DNA of 64,000 bases from CALAMC01 sp964459465. Lineage in GTDB: Bacteria > Zixibacteria > MSB-5A5 > GN15 > PGXB01. Position numbers and translations under genes: made by a program. Shown piece after piece: positions 55,152 through 64,000 of this stretch. The notes under the pieces were generated by a model. The model ran no database searches, was not told where the DNA came from, and was given only the letters and a program-made list of their open reading frames with translations. The stretch spans positions 40,714-104,713 of the forward strand of contig CAYWLR010000011.1 in the NCBI GenBank assembly GCA_964459465.1, given 5' to 3'. Positions within the stretch are counted from its first letter, which is position 1. Every line of letters starts with the position of its first letter.

Positions 55152-57776
55152 GTGAAAACTCCGTCCATAATACGGCGCATTCTGACATTACTGGCCGTCA
55201 TTTTAACTGCGGCCTCGTCGATATCGGCCCGGACCGACATGATCGGCTGGGACGGCAGTCATTATCATTCGTTTAGCACGACCGGCACCATCGGGCTGGC
55301 GCTTTCCGGCGGTGGGGCCCGGGGCTTTTCGCAAATCGGCATATTAAAGGCGTTTGAAAAATCCGGTCTGCAAATCAGCGCTATTGCCGGGACATCGATA
55401 GGCGGTATTATCGGCGGGCTCTACGCTTCGGGATATAGCGCCGATGAGCTTGACAGCATCGTCTCACGCATCAATTTCAACGAGCTTTTTTCCAATCGCC
55501 CGGAGCGCAAATCGATGTTTCTCACCCAGCGGCCGGAAAAGGAACGCTATATCATCTCGGTCGGTTTCGACGGTATCAAACCTACCATTCCGCAAGCCCT
55601 CACGGCCGGGCAGAAACTTTCGGATTTGCTGCTGGGACTGACACTCAAGCCGAATTATATATCGGGCGGGCAATTTGGGCGCCTGCCTATCCCCTTCTGC
55701 CCGGTCACAACCGATATCATATCCGGCCGCGAAATCATCTTGCAGGAGGGTAATCTGGCCGACGCCATGCGGGCCACGATGGCTTTCCCGCTGGCTTTCA
55801 CCGGTGTCGAGTACGGCGACATGCTTCTCATGGACGGCGGCATGCTCAACCCGGTTCCGGTCAGTGCCGTCCGCCGCATCGAGCCCAATGTCGATATTAT
55901 CGTCGCGGTCAACACCACCAGCGAACTGTTGCCCGGAAATAGGATCAACAACCCCATCGACGTGGCCAATCAAGTCACGACCATCATGACAATGGACAAG
56001 AAAGATGCCGCGCTGGAAGAAACCGACGTGGCCATTAGCCCTCCGATAAAAAATTATCAATCGACCGACTTCGAAAAGTTCCGGGAGCTGGTGCAAATCG
56101 GGTATGAAGCCGGGCTGGCCGCGGCCGAGGAAATTAAAGCCAAGCTGGACCAGGCGGCATCGCAGGATTCTTTGCTGGTGACATCAATCCACCTTGCCGG
56201 GCCGGCGACTTTCAATGTCAATGCCATCGAATCGCTCCTGAATGTGAAAATATCGCGGGCCCAACTGCAACGGGCGCTCCATGCCGTGCATGCCGCAAAC
56301 AGGCTGTTTCTGCTGAATGTCGAATATATCGAGGACGGCGGTGAAACCGCCGGTGCCCGGGTGATTTCTCTGGTTATCTCCGGGGTGGTCTGCCCGGAGA
56401 TGTCAGCGCTGAAGATAAACCTCTCCGGCAACGCCGCCCTGGCCGATTCGGTAATACTGGGAATTGTCAGGAATACCGGGGAATATTTATGTTCCGAGAA
56501 TATGCGTCTTATCCGGGACAGCATTATCGCCCGGTATAATGCCCTCGGGCTGGACATGGTACGTTTCAGAACTATCGATTATGTCGCCGCCACCAATAGC
56601 CTGGTAATCGATATCGACGAGGGTACGGTTGAGCGAATAGAGATTTATGGCAACCGCCGGACCAAGGAATGGCTTATCATGTCCAATTTTCCGCTTGCGG
56701 TCGGGCGGCCGCTCAACCTGGGCGACGTTCGGCGCGGGGTCGGCAACCTGTACAGCACCGACCTGTTTCGTCGGGTCACGCTGAATGTGCTTCCCGGCGA
56801 CAGCGGCGCGGTCGTGCATATCAACGTTGAAGAGCGCAACGACACACAGATGCGCTTCGGGTGGAATTGGGACGATGAATATCACAGCCAGGAATTCGGC
56901 GAAATCCTCAAAAGCAATCTGATGGGGGCCGGACAGGAGTTTTTGCTTCATGCCCAGTACGCTCCCCGGCGGCAAATTTACAGTCTGCATTTGAAAGCCG
57001 ATCGCTTCTTCTCGACCTATTTGACATACAAAGCAGAAATGTACTACAAATATCTGGAACGGCAAATATACGGCGGTGAAGGCGAAAGGATATTCCGCAA
57101 TGAAGAAGACCGCTATGGCCTTCAGTTTATTCTCGGTCAGCAGATAGCCCGATTCGGAACGGTCACCGGCGAAATCAAATGGGATGAAATCGACAACCGT
57201 AATTCGGTCACGGGCGACGTCGATGACGTCCGCCTGCGAACCATCACGCTCCGCTCGCTGGTCGAAACCATCAATCGCTACCCCTTCCCGACGGAGGGCA
57301 AAAAGCACCTGTTCTATGTCGAATTCGCCGCCGACATCCTGGGCGGTGAAGCCAGCTATACCAAATTTTTCAGTTCGATTGAATCGTACTTCCCGATTAC
57401 ATCGACATTCAATTTTCACCCCAAGGTGGCGATTGGCTGGACGGCCAAGGAATCCGGCATTCCTGTCCCGGAAAAATTCTATATGGGCGGCCAGTATTCG
57501 TTCGCCGGGTATCATACGGATGAACTTGTGGGCGATAATGTTTTTCTCGGCAATCTGGAATTTCGGTTCAAACTGCCGTACAGGTTTTATCTGACCGGGC
57601 GCTATGATATCGGCCAGATGTACAATGAACGCAAGGATATCAAGTTACAGAATCTGCGGCATGGTTACGGGGTTGCGGTGTCGTATGACAGCATGATCGG
57701 GCCGATCGACTTCGGTTATGGCCGCGCCGAACACGGGGACGACAAATGGTATTTTTCGGCAGGATTGAGTTTTTGA
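55152..57776 (+). CDS. Patatin-like phospholipase fused to POTRA and BamA-type barrel
   Basis: An 874-residue exported outer-membrane protein of the PlpD type (signal IIRRILTLLAVILTAASSISA, start GTG). The lipase part (about 40-320) has the oxyanion loop SGGGARGFSQ (near 52-61), the nucleophile in GTSIGG (near 80) and the catalytic Asp in DGGMLNPVP (near 227). POTRA-like domains follow (VERIEIYGNRRTKEWLIMSN, GRPLNLGDVRRGVGNLYSTD), then a 16-strand-like Omp85 barrel ending GPIDFGYGRAEHGDDKWYF. It would export its own phospholipase to the cell surface. All parts look intact. Confidence 0.92.
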   Translation: MKTPSIIRRILTLLAVILTAASSISARTDMIGWDGSHYHSFSTTGTIGLALSGGGARGFSQIGILKAFEKSGLQISAIAGTSIGGIIGGLYASGYSADELDSIVSRINFNELFSNRPERKSMFLTQRPEKERYIISVGFDGIKPTIPQALTAGQKLSDLLLGLTLKPNYISGGQFGRLPIPFCPVTTDIISGREIILQEGNLADAMRATMAFPLAFTGVEYGDMLLMDGGMLNPVPVSAVRRIEPNVDIIVAVNTTSELLPGNRINNPIDVANQVTTIMTMDKKDAALEETDVAISPPIKNYQSTDFEKFRELVQIGYEAGLAAAEEIKAKLDQAASQDSLLVTSIHLAGPATFNVNAIESLLNVKISRAQLQRALHAVHAANRLFLLNVEYIEDGGETAGARVISLVISGVVCPEMSALKINLSGNAALADSVILGIVRNTGEYLCSENMRLIRDSIIARYNALGLDMVRFRTIDYVAATNSLVIDIDEGTVERIEIYGNRRTKEWLIMSNFPLAVGRPLNLGDVRRGVGNLYSTDLFRRVTLNVLPGDSGAVVHINVEERNDTQMRFGWNWDDEYHSQEFGEILKSNLMGAGQEFLLHAQYAPRRQIYSLHLKADRFFSTYLTYKAEMYYKYLERQIYGGEGERIFRNEEDRYGLQFILGQQIARFGTVTGEIKWDEIDNRNSVTGDVDDVRLRTITLRSLVETINRYPFPTEGKKHLFYVEFAADILGGEASYTKFFSSIESYFPITSTFNFHPKVAIGWTAKESGIPVPEKFYMGGQYSFAGYHTDELVGDNVFLGNLEFRFKLPYRFYLTGRYDIGQMYNERKDIKLQNLRHGYGVAVSYDSMIGPIDFGYGRAEHGDDKWYFSAGLSF

Positions 57777-57786
57777 TTCATGTAGG

Positions 57787-57851
57787 TCAAGCCTCCTTAA
57801 GAGGCTTGACATCTTCGATTAAATTAAGTCAAATCTCTAAGGAGATTTGAC
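57787..57851. repeat. Two short palindromes flanking the DUF4365 gene (left)
   Basis: TCAAGCCTC/GAGGCTTGA (57787-57809) and GTCAAATCTC/GAGATTTGAC (57828-57851) are perfect stem-loops. They sit between the barrel stop and the DUF4365 stop codon and resemble repetitive extragenic palindromes. Confidence 0.75.
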
Positions 57852-57860
57852 CTCCGTGGA

Positions 57861-58622
57861 TTACGGCGATTGTCGTTTGTTTATATTGCTAAGGAGTTCA
57901 TTAGTCAAATCACAGGTTGCCTTGATTTTATCTTTGTGCCATTCGGCAATATCGCTGAAAACAAACATTGCATTGGGCATATATTTTTTCGGAAACGGCC
58001 AAAAACCCAATTGATCTGGTATTAGAGGGATAATATGCCCCTTTGAGTAAGAGAGCCTTACATAATCAATGATCAGGTCGCGGGCGAACCCGCCAATCTT
58101 GTTTTTTAAATCCGAAAAAGGCAAAAATCTTGCTCCATCATTTGCCTTATGGAACATCTTTGTTGCATCCTTATCATCGTCGCTTTCGTGCCCCGCAAGC
58201 AACGGGGTATAACGTTTATAATAACAATCAAGGTTGCTTGCACCATTGGCTTTGGATTCGATTATGATAAACATGTAAGCCGGCAAACCAATGCCTTTCC
58301 AGTATTTCAGAGTTCGTTCATCTACTTTGGCAATTCCGGTAGCCCCTTTAAGTTCATAAATCTCACAGTTATTATAGTCCAACGAACCTAAGGGTTCTAC
58401 CTTAACACTGCCGTCAGTCGTTGATTTGACCTGCGCCAGAAAGAGAATACCGGTGGGGCGGTACCCGGCAATCCATTCACAAAGGAAATCCACTCCGAGA
58501 TCGTTTTGACGCGCGATCCGATGGGGAATTGCATAGTCTACAATCAAAGATTCGAAGAAGGCCTCTCCCTTTATACCACGGCGCGCATTTTCTGTATACT
58601 TTTTATAATCCTGATCTGCCAT
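57861..58622 (-). CDS. DUF4365 family protein, PD-(D/E)XK-like nuclease fold
   Basis: A 253-residue cytoplasmic protein. The N-terminal half matches DUF4365: GIKGEAFFESLIVDYAI supplies Glu, QNDLGVDFLCEWIAG supplies Asp, and GILFLAQVKST supplies the Q-x-K end, the layout of a PD-(D/E)XK nuclease core. A later Cys pair and a Trp/Pro-rich end are unassigned. It is AT-rich relative to neighbours and enclosed by palindromic repeats on both sides, signs of recent acquisition. DUF4365 proteins are often found in defence contexts; here no partner gene is adjacent. Confidence 0.75.
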   Translation of the reverse strand: MADQDYKKYTENARRGIKGEAFFESLIVDYAIPHRIARQNDLGVDFLCEWIAGYRPTGILFLAQVKSTTDGSVKVEPLGSLDYNNCEIYELKGATGIAKVDERTLKYWKGIGLPAYMFIIIESKANGASNLDCYYKRYTPLLAGHESDDDKDATKMFHKANDGARFLPFSDLKNKIGGFARDLIIDYVRLSYSKGHIIPLIPDQLGFWPFPKKYMPNAMFVFSDIAEWHKDKIKATCDLTNELLSNINKRQSP

Positions 58623-58770
58623 TGAAATTCGCCTTATATGACAATCTGATTTTTATTCAATCACAGACATCAATAAAACATAGCTCGCCGTTAAATTAAT
58701 GTCAATGTAATTACTGACGTTGACTATTTCTCATCGAATCCGTAATTATTCCATTGCACGGTTCGTGTGG

Positions 58771-59015
58771 CCCCTCCAAATTTATTTGGAGGGGTTGATT
58801 CTTCCACTCCAAACGAAGTTTGGAGTGGCCCCTCAATTTAAGAAAATACTGGATTCCCGCCTGCGCGGGAATGACATTGTTGTGACATTTTGCTTTGTTC
58901 TGTCAGGTCTTGCGTCCCGATAAATCGGGACGTGTGACCTGACAGCCTTGTAAGCAATTGAAACGATTAATAATCCGTCATGTCACATCCCGACTATGTC
59001 GGGACAAGACATGAC
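58771..59015. repeat. Cluster of short palindromes flanking the DUF4365 gene (right)
   Basis: At least five stem-loops follow one another: CCCCTCCAAA/TTTGGAGGGG (58771-58794), CCACTCCAAAC/GTTTGGAGTGG (58804-58828), ATTCCCGC/GCGGGAAT (58853-58872), CTGTCAGGTC/GACCTGACAG with an inner CGTCCCGA/TCGGGACG (58900-58944), and TCCCGAC/GTCGGGA (near 58988-59004). The arms are not alike, so this is a mixed cluster of repeat elements. No gene is present in 58623-59105. Confidence 0.75.
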
Positions 59016-59105
59016 AGAACATTCATAAAATTAAAGGATCCCACTCCTGAAGGGGGTGGGGCGCCCAATCGTATTAATATATTCAATTCCGGATATAATT
59101 ATTCC

Positions 59106-59134
59106 TTGACACAATGCACCATCGGGCCTATATT
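59106..59134 (+). promoter_or_regulatory. Strong sigma-70 promoter
   Basis: A perfect TTGACA (59106-59111) and TATATT (59129-59134) are separated by exactly 17 bases. No coding region follows closely; the transcript would start near 59141 and reach the terminator at 59568-59598. Confidence 0.7.
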
Positions 59135-59140
59135 GATTAT

Positions 59141-59598
59141 AGGTTGAGCCTCACTCGACCAATACCTCCACCCTCAAGTCCCTTATAGTGTTTCTCGTGG
59201 TGTAAGTGCATCTTCGATTAAAGACATCTTCGCTAAAAACGTAATACCCTATCACCCTGTGCCGAAACCATGGAACCATTTAACATGGAGGTAATTTGCC
59301 TATGGTGAGGTAGAGGCCGCTTTGACACCGGCAAAAAACATTGTCGGGTATGCAGCTCAGCCGTTTTTTGCCCCGCAGTTGCATGGTCGCGCCGCCGCGT
59401 TTGCCCCTCGATTAGGCCTAATTGGTCGGCGGTCGGTGTGGTCCGGAAAGGGGAAGATAAATCTCCGCACCTGTCATCCTCTTTTTTCCGAAGTTGCGGG
59501 GTTACGGCGCCGAAGGGATAAAATCCGGAGGCGCCATATCGGGGGCGAAATGTCCGCGATACGATCGGCCCCGGCTTCAATGGCCGGGGCTTTTGTTT
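59141..59598 (+). ncRNA. Candidate structured non-coding RNA of about 460 nt
   Basis: Bounded by a consensus promoter and a rho-independent terminator, with no credible frame: the longest open frame (59322-59630) is Arg/Gly/Ala-rich and has no family signal. The sequence is rich in paired segments: GGCAAAAAAC (59330-59339) with GTTTTTTGCC (59363-59372), CGGAAAGGGGA (near 59444) with TCCTCTTTTTTCCG (near 59477-59490), and GGCGCC (59506-59511) with GGCGCC (59530-59535) around GGAT/ATCC. I looked for the usual signatures of RNase P RNA, tmRNA, SRP RNA and 6S RNA and did not find them. The 5' end is inferred from the promoter. Confidence 0.45.
59568..59598 (+). terminator. Rho-independent terminator of the candidate RNA
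   Basis: GCCCCGGC (59568-59575) pairs with GCCGGGGC (59583-59590), followed by TTTTGTTT. It points rightwards, and no coding gene ends just before it. Confidence 0.8.
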
Positions 59599-59666
59599 AT
59601 ACGCCTGCCTTTGTGGGCAAAGTCCCATAATAAATCACGAATCCGGGTCTATTCAAAAGCCCGAAA

Positions 59667-59695
59667 TTGTCCAAATTCTGCACATTTTATATTAT
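59667..59695 (+). promoter_or_regulatory. Putative sigma-70 promoter for the 59816-60809 genes
   Basis: TTGTCC (59667-59672) and TATTAT (59690-59695) with a 17-base spacer, about 120 bases upstream of the first of three small genes. Confidence 0.45.
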
Positions 59696-59815
59696 AACAC
59701 ATTGTCCCGCAATACGATACAACCGCACCTGCGGCGACTATTCCCTGTGGCATCCGGCTTGCAAATCAATGATATCAAAGAATTTGAGAAACCCGAACCA
59801 AGGCAGGTTTGAAAA

Positions 59816-60034
59816 GTGAGAGTCAAGTTTACGCTGACAATGGATGATGTCACGGTCGAAGGCAAGCAGATCGACACCATCATTCTCGACTGGATTTCGG
59901 AAATGGAGTACAACGACGTGCTCAAAGTTTCGCACAACTGGATCACGTCGCAGAATTTCCTGACCCAGCGCATGACCGGTCTGTCTCGTGTCGGGGAATC
60001 CTCGCTGACCATCGAACCCATGGAAGATTTTTAG
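59816..60034 (+). CDS. Small unknown protein
   Basis: A 72-residue protein starting at GTG 59816 behind an AGG-containing site (GGCAGG). It is mixed alpha/beta with acidic ends (MRVKFTLTMDDVTVEGKQ, TIILDWISEMEYNDVLKV). It has no signal peptide, membrane helix or recognisable motif. It is followed 15 bases later by a membrane-protein gene in the same direction and lies in the block leading to gyrB. The function is unknown. Confidence 0.6.
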   Translation: MRVKFTLTMDDVTVEGKQIDTIILDWISEMEYNDVLKVSHNWITSQNFLTQRMTGLSRVGESSLTIEPMEDF

Positions 60035-60049
60035 GAGTCGCAAAGCGTC

Positions 60050-60358
60050 ATGGAACAACTCCTCGATTACCTGACGGGATTTTTGAAACTGGTGCCGGAT
60101 TCGCTGGAAGCCGTGAAGGAACTCATCCAGGAGCATTTCGGGACGGCCGGCGTCATCGCCGCGGTTATTTTCTGCGTGAGCATTATCGCCCTGCTTTTGT
60201 CCAAAGTCCTCAAGGCCGGCTTCAACATCGTCCGCTACGTTGTGTTGCCTTCGGTGGTCGTGACCTTCATCGCCACCTACTTTTTGCCCTATTCCTTCGG
60301 CTATATTTTACCGGTGACGGTTTCGTTCTTTTCGGTTGTACTTATGATCAAGGGATAA
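60050..60358 (+). CDS. Small membrane protein of unknown function
   Basis: A 102-residue protein with an amphipathic N-terminal helix (LLDYLTGFLKLVPDSLEAV) and two to three membrane helices (AGVIAAVIFCVSIIALLL, YVVLPSVVVTFIATYF, ILPVTVSFFSVVLM). An AGGAG site lies upstream, although at a longer spacing than usual. It is placed between two small soluble proteins in a short operon upstream of dciA and gyrB. The family is not recognised. Confidence 0.65.
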   Translation: MEQLLDYLTGFLKLVPDSLEAVKELIQEHFGTAGVIAAVIFCVSIIALLLSKVLKAGFNIVRYVVLPSVVVTFIATYFLPYSFGYILPVTVSFFSVVLMIKG

Positions 60359-60380
60359 CAATAAACATTTCGGTGTCCTG

Positions 60381-60809
60381 ATGACTAAAAAGCTCAACGG
60401 CAAGAAAAACGACGAAGAAAACAAACTGGAGCGTCTGCAGGTGCGGCCCGACGCGGCCGACCTGGAAACGCCCTTCGACGATGACGAGGAATCCGAAGGA
60501 AGAGTCTTCATCGAGTGTCCCGGCGCCACTATCTATGATCCGGAGACGCGTCAGATTGTCAGCGGCGTCAAGTTCATCGACGAAAACGATCCCTCGCTGG
60601 GTTATGAAATAATCGACAAGCAGGTATTCGCGCCGAACCATCGCCGCCGCCGTCTGGTCAAGAAAGAGCACGTCGGTTTGATCCGCCGTTGCCAGGCCTG
60701 TCAGGATCTGACGGTGCGCATGATACGCAGCGAGGGCGTGGATTTTTGTGTTCCCAATCCGAAATTTCCGCACCGTAAACGGCTCAAATCGGTCGATAAA
60801 AGCTGGTAA
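60381..60809 (+). CDS. Unknown acidic/basic protein with possible zinc site
   Basis: A 142-residue cytoplasmic protein. The first 45 residues are charged and likely disordered (KKLNGKKNDEENKLERLQV, DDDEESEGRVF). The centre holds ECPGATIYDPETRQIVSG, and the end has LIRRCQACQDLTVRM with a further Cys in DFCVPNPKFPHRKR, which could bind zinc together with a His. The basic tail suggests nucleic-acid binding. It ends the three-gene set; the ribosome site is weak. It is not a recognised family. Confidence 0.6.
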   Translation: MTKKLNGKKNDEENKLERLQVRPDAADLETPFDDDEESEGRVFIECPGATIYDPETRQIVSGVKFIDENDPSLGYEIIDKQVFAPNHRRRRLVKKEHVGLIRRCQACQDLTVRMIRSEGVDFCVPNPKFPHRKRLKSVDKSW

Positions 60810-60895
60810 TTTCTTTTTAATTTTTTATATCCAAAAACAGTCTCACATTTGACGTAATTTATTGTACGACAATCGGATAATGCTCCACTTTTCCC

Positions 60896-60923
60896 TTGCG
60901 CGGGCTATAAATAATGTTATATT
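60896..60923 (+). promoter_or_regulatory. Possible promoter for dciA-gyrB
   Basis: TTGCGC (60896-60901) and TATATT (60918-60923) with a 16-base spacer, eight bases before the DUF721 start at 60932. Confidence 0.4.
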
Positions 60924-60931
60924 GAAGGGTT

Positions 60932-61246
60932 ATGGAAAACCTACCGGAAGGCCGCCCGCGGTCGGCTCCCAAACGGCTGGGAAACGTGATAGACGGTTTG
61001 TTGAGCCGCATGGGGCTGGCCTCGACGCTTGCCGGATGGAGAATTGTCAACGCCTGGCCGGACATCGTCGGCGAGAAAGTCGCTGCGGTGACCAAACCGA
61101 TACGCTACGAAGACAATACGCTGCTGGTGTCGGTTCCGGACGCAGGCTGGCGCCAGGAATTACACCTCCAGATTGACATGATCCTGGAAAAGATTCACGA
61201 GATACCAGGCGGCAAGGTGGTTAAAAAAATCCGCTTCACGGCATAG
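60932..61246 (+). CDS. DUF721/DciA-like protein
   Basis: A 104-residue protein of the DciA family (DUF721), which helps load the replicative helicase in many bacteria that lack DnaC. The family core is present: ASTLAGWRIVNAWPDIVGEKVAAVTKPIRY followed by LLVSVPDAGWRQELHLQIDMIL. The short N-terminal part is basic and Pro-rich. Its place directly before gyrB (19-base gap) is common across phyla and supports a replication role. An AAGGG site precedes the ATG. Confidence 0.87.
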   Translation: MENLPEGRPRSAPKRLGNVIDGLLSRMGLASTLAGWRIVNAWPDIVGEKVAAVTKPIRYEDNTLLVSVPDAGWRQELHLQIDMILEKIHEIPGGKVVKKIRFTA

Positions 61247-61265
61247 ACAAAAGATAGGACAGCAT

Positions 61266-63224
<1,959 letters not shown>

Positions 63225-63254
63225 ATTTCTTTGGTTTCCTTTCAATAATAATTA

Positions 63255-63287
63255 AAAGAATGCAGTACCTAAATTACTGCATTCTTT
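63255..63287 (+). terminator. Hairpin terminator after gyrB
   Basis: AAAGAATGCAGTA (63255-63267) pairs exactly with TACTGCATTCTTT (63275-63287) over 13 bp. The T-run is short but the stem is strong. Confidence 0.65.
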
Positions 63288-63313
63288 AATAAGTCGGGCA
63301 AATTGAGGATAAC

Positions 63314-64000
63314 ATGCTCGATAGCAGTCTATTCGCTAAATACCCCAAAATGAACAATAAGTTAAAGAACCTAATATATGCCTCCAAGTGCAGTGAATCC
63401 TGGAGGTTATATCATAATTGGATTTGTAAAGTAATCAGTGCATTGCCTAGACGAAATCAAGATGCACTGCTTAATAATTTGGGAGCACCCAATGACAATG
63501 GTTACTTAAGCGCAATAGCGGAAATCGCATTTTGCGCATTTTGGGGGCACTTAAAATGGGACTTTATTAAAGATCCAAACATTGATGGGAAAAGACCCGA
63601 CTTCTTGATTTTGCCCAAACCAAATACTCGAAATAAATCCGGATCATTCATCTGCGAAATTACATTGGTTCATAATGATCAACCACACACGAAAAATGAG
63701 ATAATTAATGATGGTGGGAAAATAAGACTTGTAGTCAATGGGGTACCAACGGAAAAATTGCCCATTATTACTCAGCCAATCGATCAAGTGCATCGCATCG
63801 TGATGGAGATTGAGCAAAAATTAAGGAAATATGATGAAATTGCAGCGAACATGCCGCTTGTTGTTGGATTATTTCAAAAAATGACCGAAGACTTTATTTA
63901 TTTGGGGCCGCATCAAATAAGAAATGCACTATATGGTGACTTGACCATTGGATTTCCAACAGGAAATTTATCATTGAAACCAGAGCTCCTAAAGGGCGAA
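63314..64000 (+). CDS. Unknown AT-rich gene with nuclease-like motif (partial)
   Basis: An open frame starts at ATG 63314, with GAGG five bases before it, and stays open to the window end (229 complete codons). The base composition is clearly more AT-rich than gyrB. The product is cytoplasmic. It has a Glu in SAIAEIAFCAFWGHL, then KRPDFLILPKP (near 92-102) and ICEITLVHND (near 113-122), a layout like a PD-(D/E)XK nuclease core with E-x-T in place of E-x-K. I do not recognise the family. A horizontally acquired defence-type gene is possible; its end and neighbours lie outside the window. Confidence 0.55.
   Translation, partial: MLDSSLFAKYPKMNNKLKNLIYASKCSESWRLYHNWICKVISALPRRNQDALLNNLGAPNDNGYLSAIAEIAFCAFWGHLKWDFIKDPNIDGKRPDFLILPKPNTRNKSGSFICEITLVHNDQPHTKNEIINDGGKIRLVVNGVPTEKLPIITQPIDQVHRIVMEIEQKLRKYDEIAANMPLVVGLFQKMTEDFIYLGPHQIRNALYGDLTIGFPTGNLSLKPELLKGE

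Noticed and set aside
58771..59015. Repeat cluster as a CRISPR array
   Set aside because: The units differ in sequence and length and have no regular spacers; they are individual palindromes.
59233..59630. Overlapping frames on both strands in the candidate RNA region
   Set aside because: Composition is Arg/Pro/Gly-rich without domains, and neither frame has a convincing start; the promoter and terminator suit a non-coding RNA better.

Overview
The window looks like a chromosomal segment of a Gram-negative bacterium of the Fibrobacteres-Chlorobi-Bacteroidetes (FCB) side of the tree. A candidate phylum such as Zixibacteria is my best guess, but it is an inference from gene content and style, not a database match. 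The supporting signs are a long Bacteroidetes-like SecA with a C-terminal zinc tail, many TPR lipoproteins, beta-barrel outer-membrane proteins, M16 peptidase doublets, a PEP-CTERM protein, an MlaD/MCE protein, a patatin-BamA fusion, and very dense operons with ATGA overlaps. I found no tRNA, rRNA or CRISPR array.

Region 1 (1-7,960): a leftward phage head module. Read from right to left it holds portal, large terminase, a prohead protease fused to a degenerate DNA-ligase-like region, two small proteins, a DUF2190-like decoration protein, the HK97-fold major capsid protein and a tail-fibre-like protein that runs off the window. No integrase, repressor, lysis gene or small terminase is visible. 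A possible 38-codon membrane peptide lies on the opposite strand. Region 2 (8.2-18.3 kb): accessory and surface genes. These are a PEP-CTERM protein, a TPR lipoprotein, an exported beta-sandwich protein, a RecB-like nuclease, a barrel protein, a cupin, an isoprenylcysteine methyltransferase-like enzyme, and an AT-rich cluster of exported proteins of unknown function, including a 67-residue Cys/Trp-rich peptide. Dispersed palindromic repeats sit between them.

Region 3 (18.3-24.6 kb, minus): one tight operon of sirtuin, PflX-like radical SAM enzyme, TPR lipoprotein with a TonB-C-like end, then pyrK, pyrD and pyrF. Region 4 (24.7-30.5 kb): an SGNH hydrolase, and a leftward operon of a small charged protein, rsgA, an MCE protein and a GH57 glucanotransferase. 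Region 5 (30.7-39.3 kb, plus): secA, a HAD hydrolase, an M16 peptidase pair, an omptin-like barrel and an alpha/beta hydrolase. Region 6 (39.3-46.2 kb, minus): nfo, ychF, lon, the NAD(P)HX repair enzyme and an SDR epimerase, which reads as a maintenance operon. Region 7 (46.6-49.4 kb, plus): a minor-pseudopilin cluster of PilV, PilW and PilX types. Region 8 (49.5-57.8 kb): a second M16 pair in which both proteins lack the zinc site, envelope proteins, an rRNA/tRNA methyltransferase and the patatin-BamA protein.

Region 9 (57.8-64 kb): a DUF4365 nuclease-like gene bracketed by palindromic repeats, a 1.2-kb region that holds a promoter and a terminator around a structured, apparently non-coding transcript, three small unknown genes, dciA-like DUF721 and gyrB, and an AT-rich partial gene with a nuclease-like motif. 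The most interesting leads are the protease/ligase-like capsid-maturation protein, the candidate structured RNA at 59.14-59.60 kb, the ATA start of the terminase gene and the small Cys-rich exported peptide cluster.
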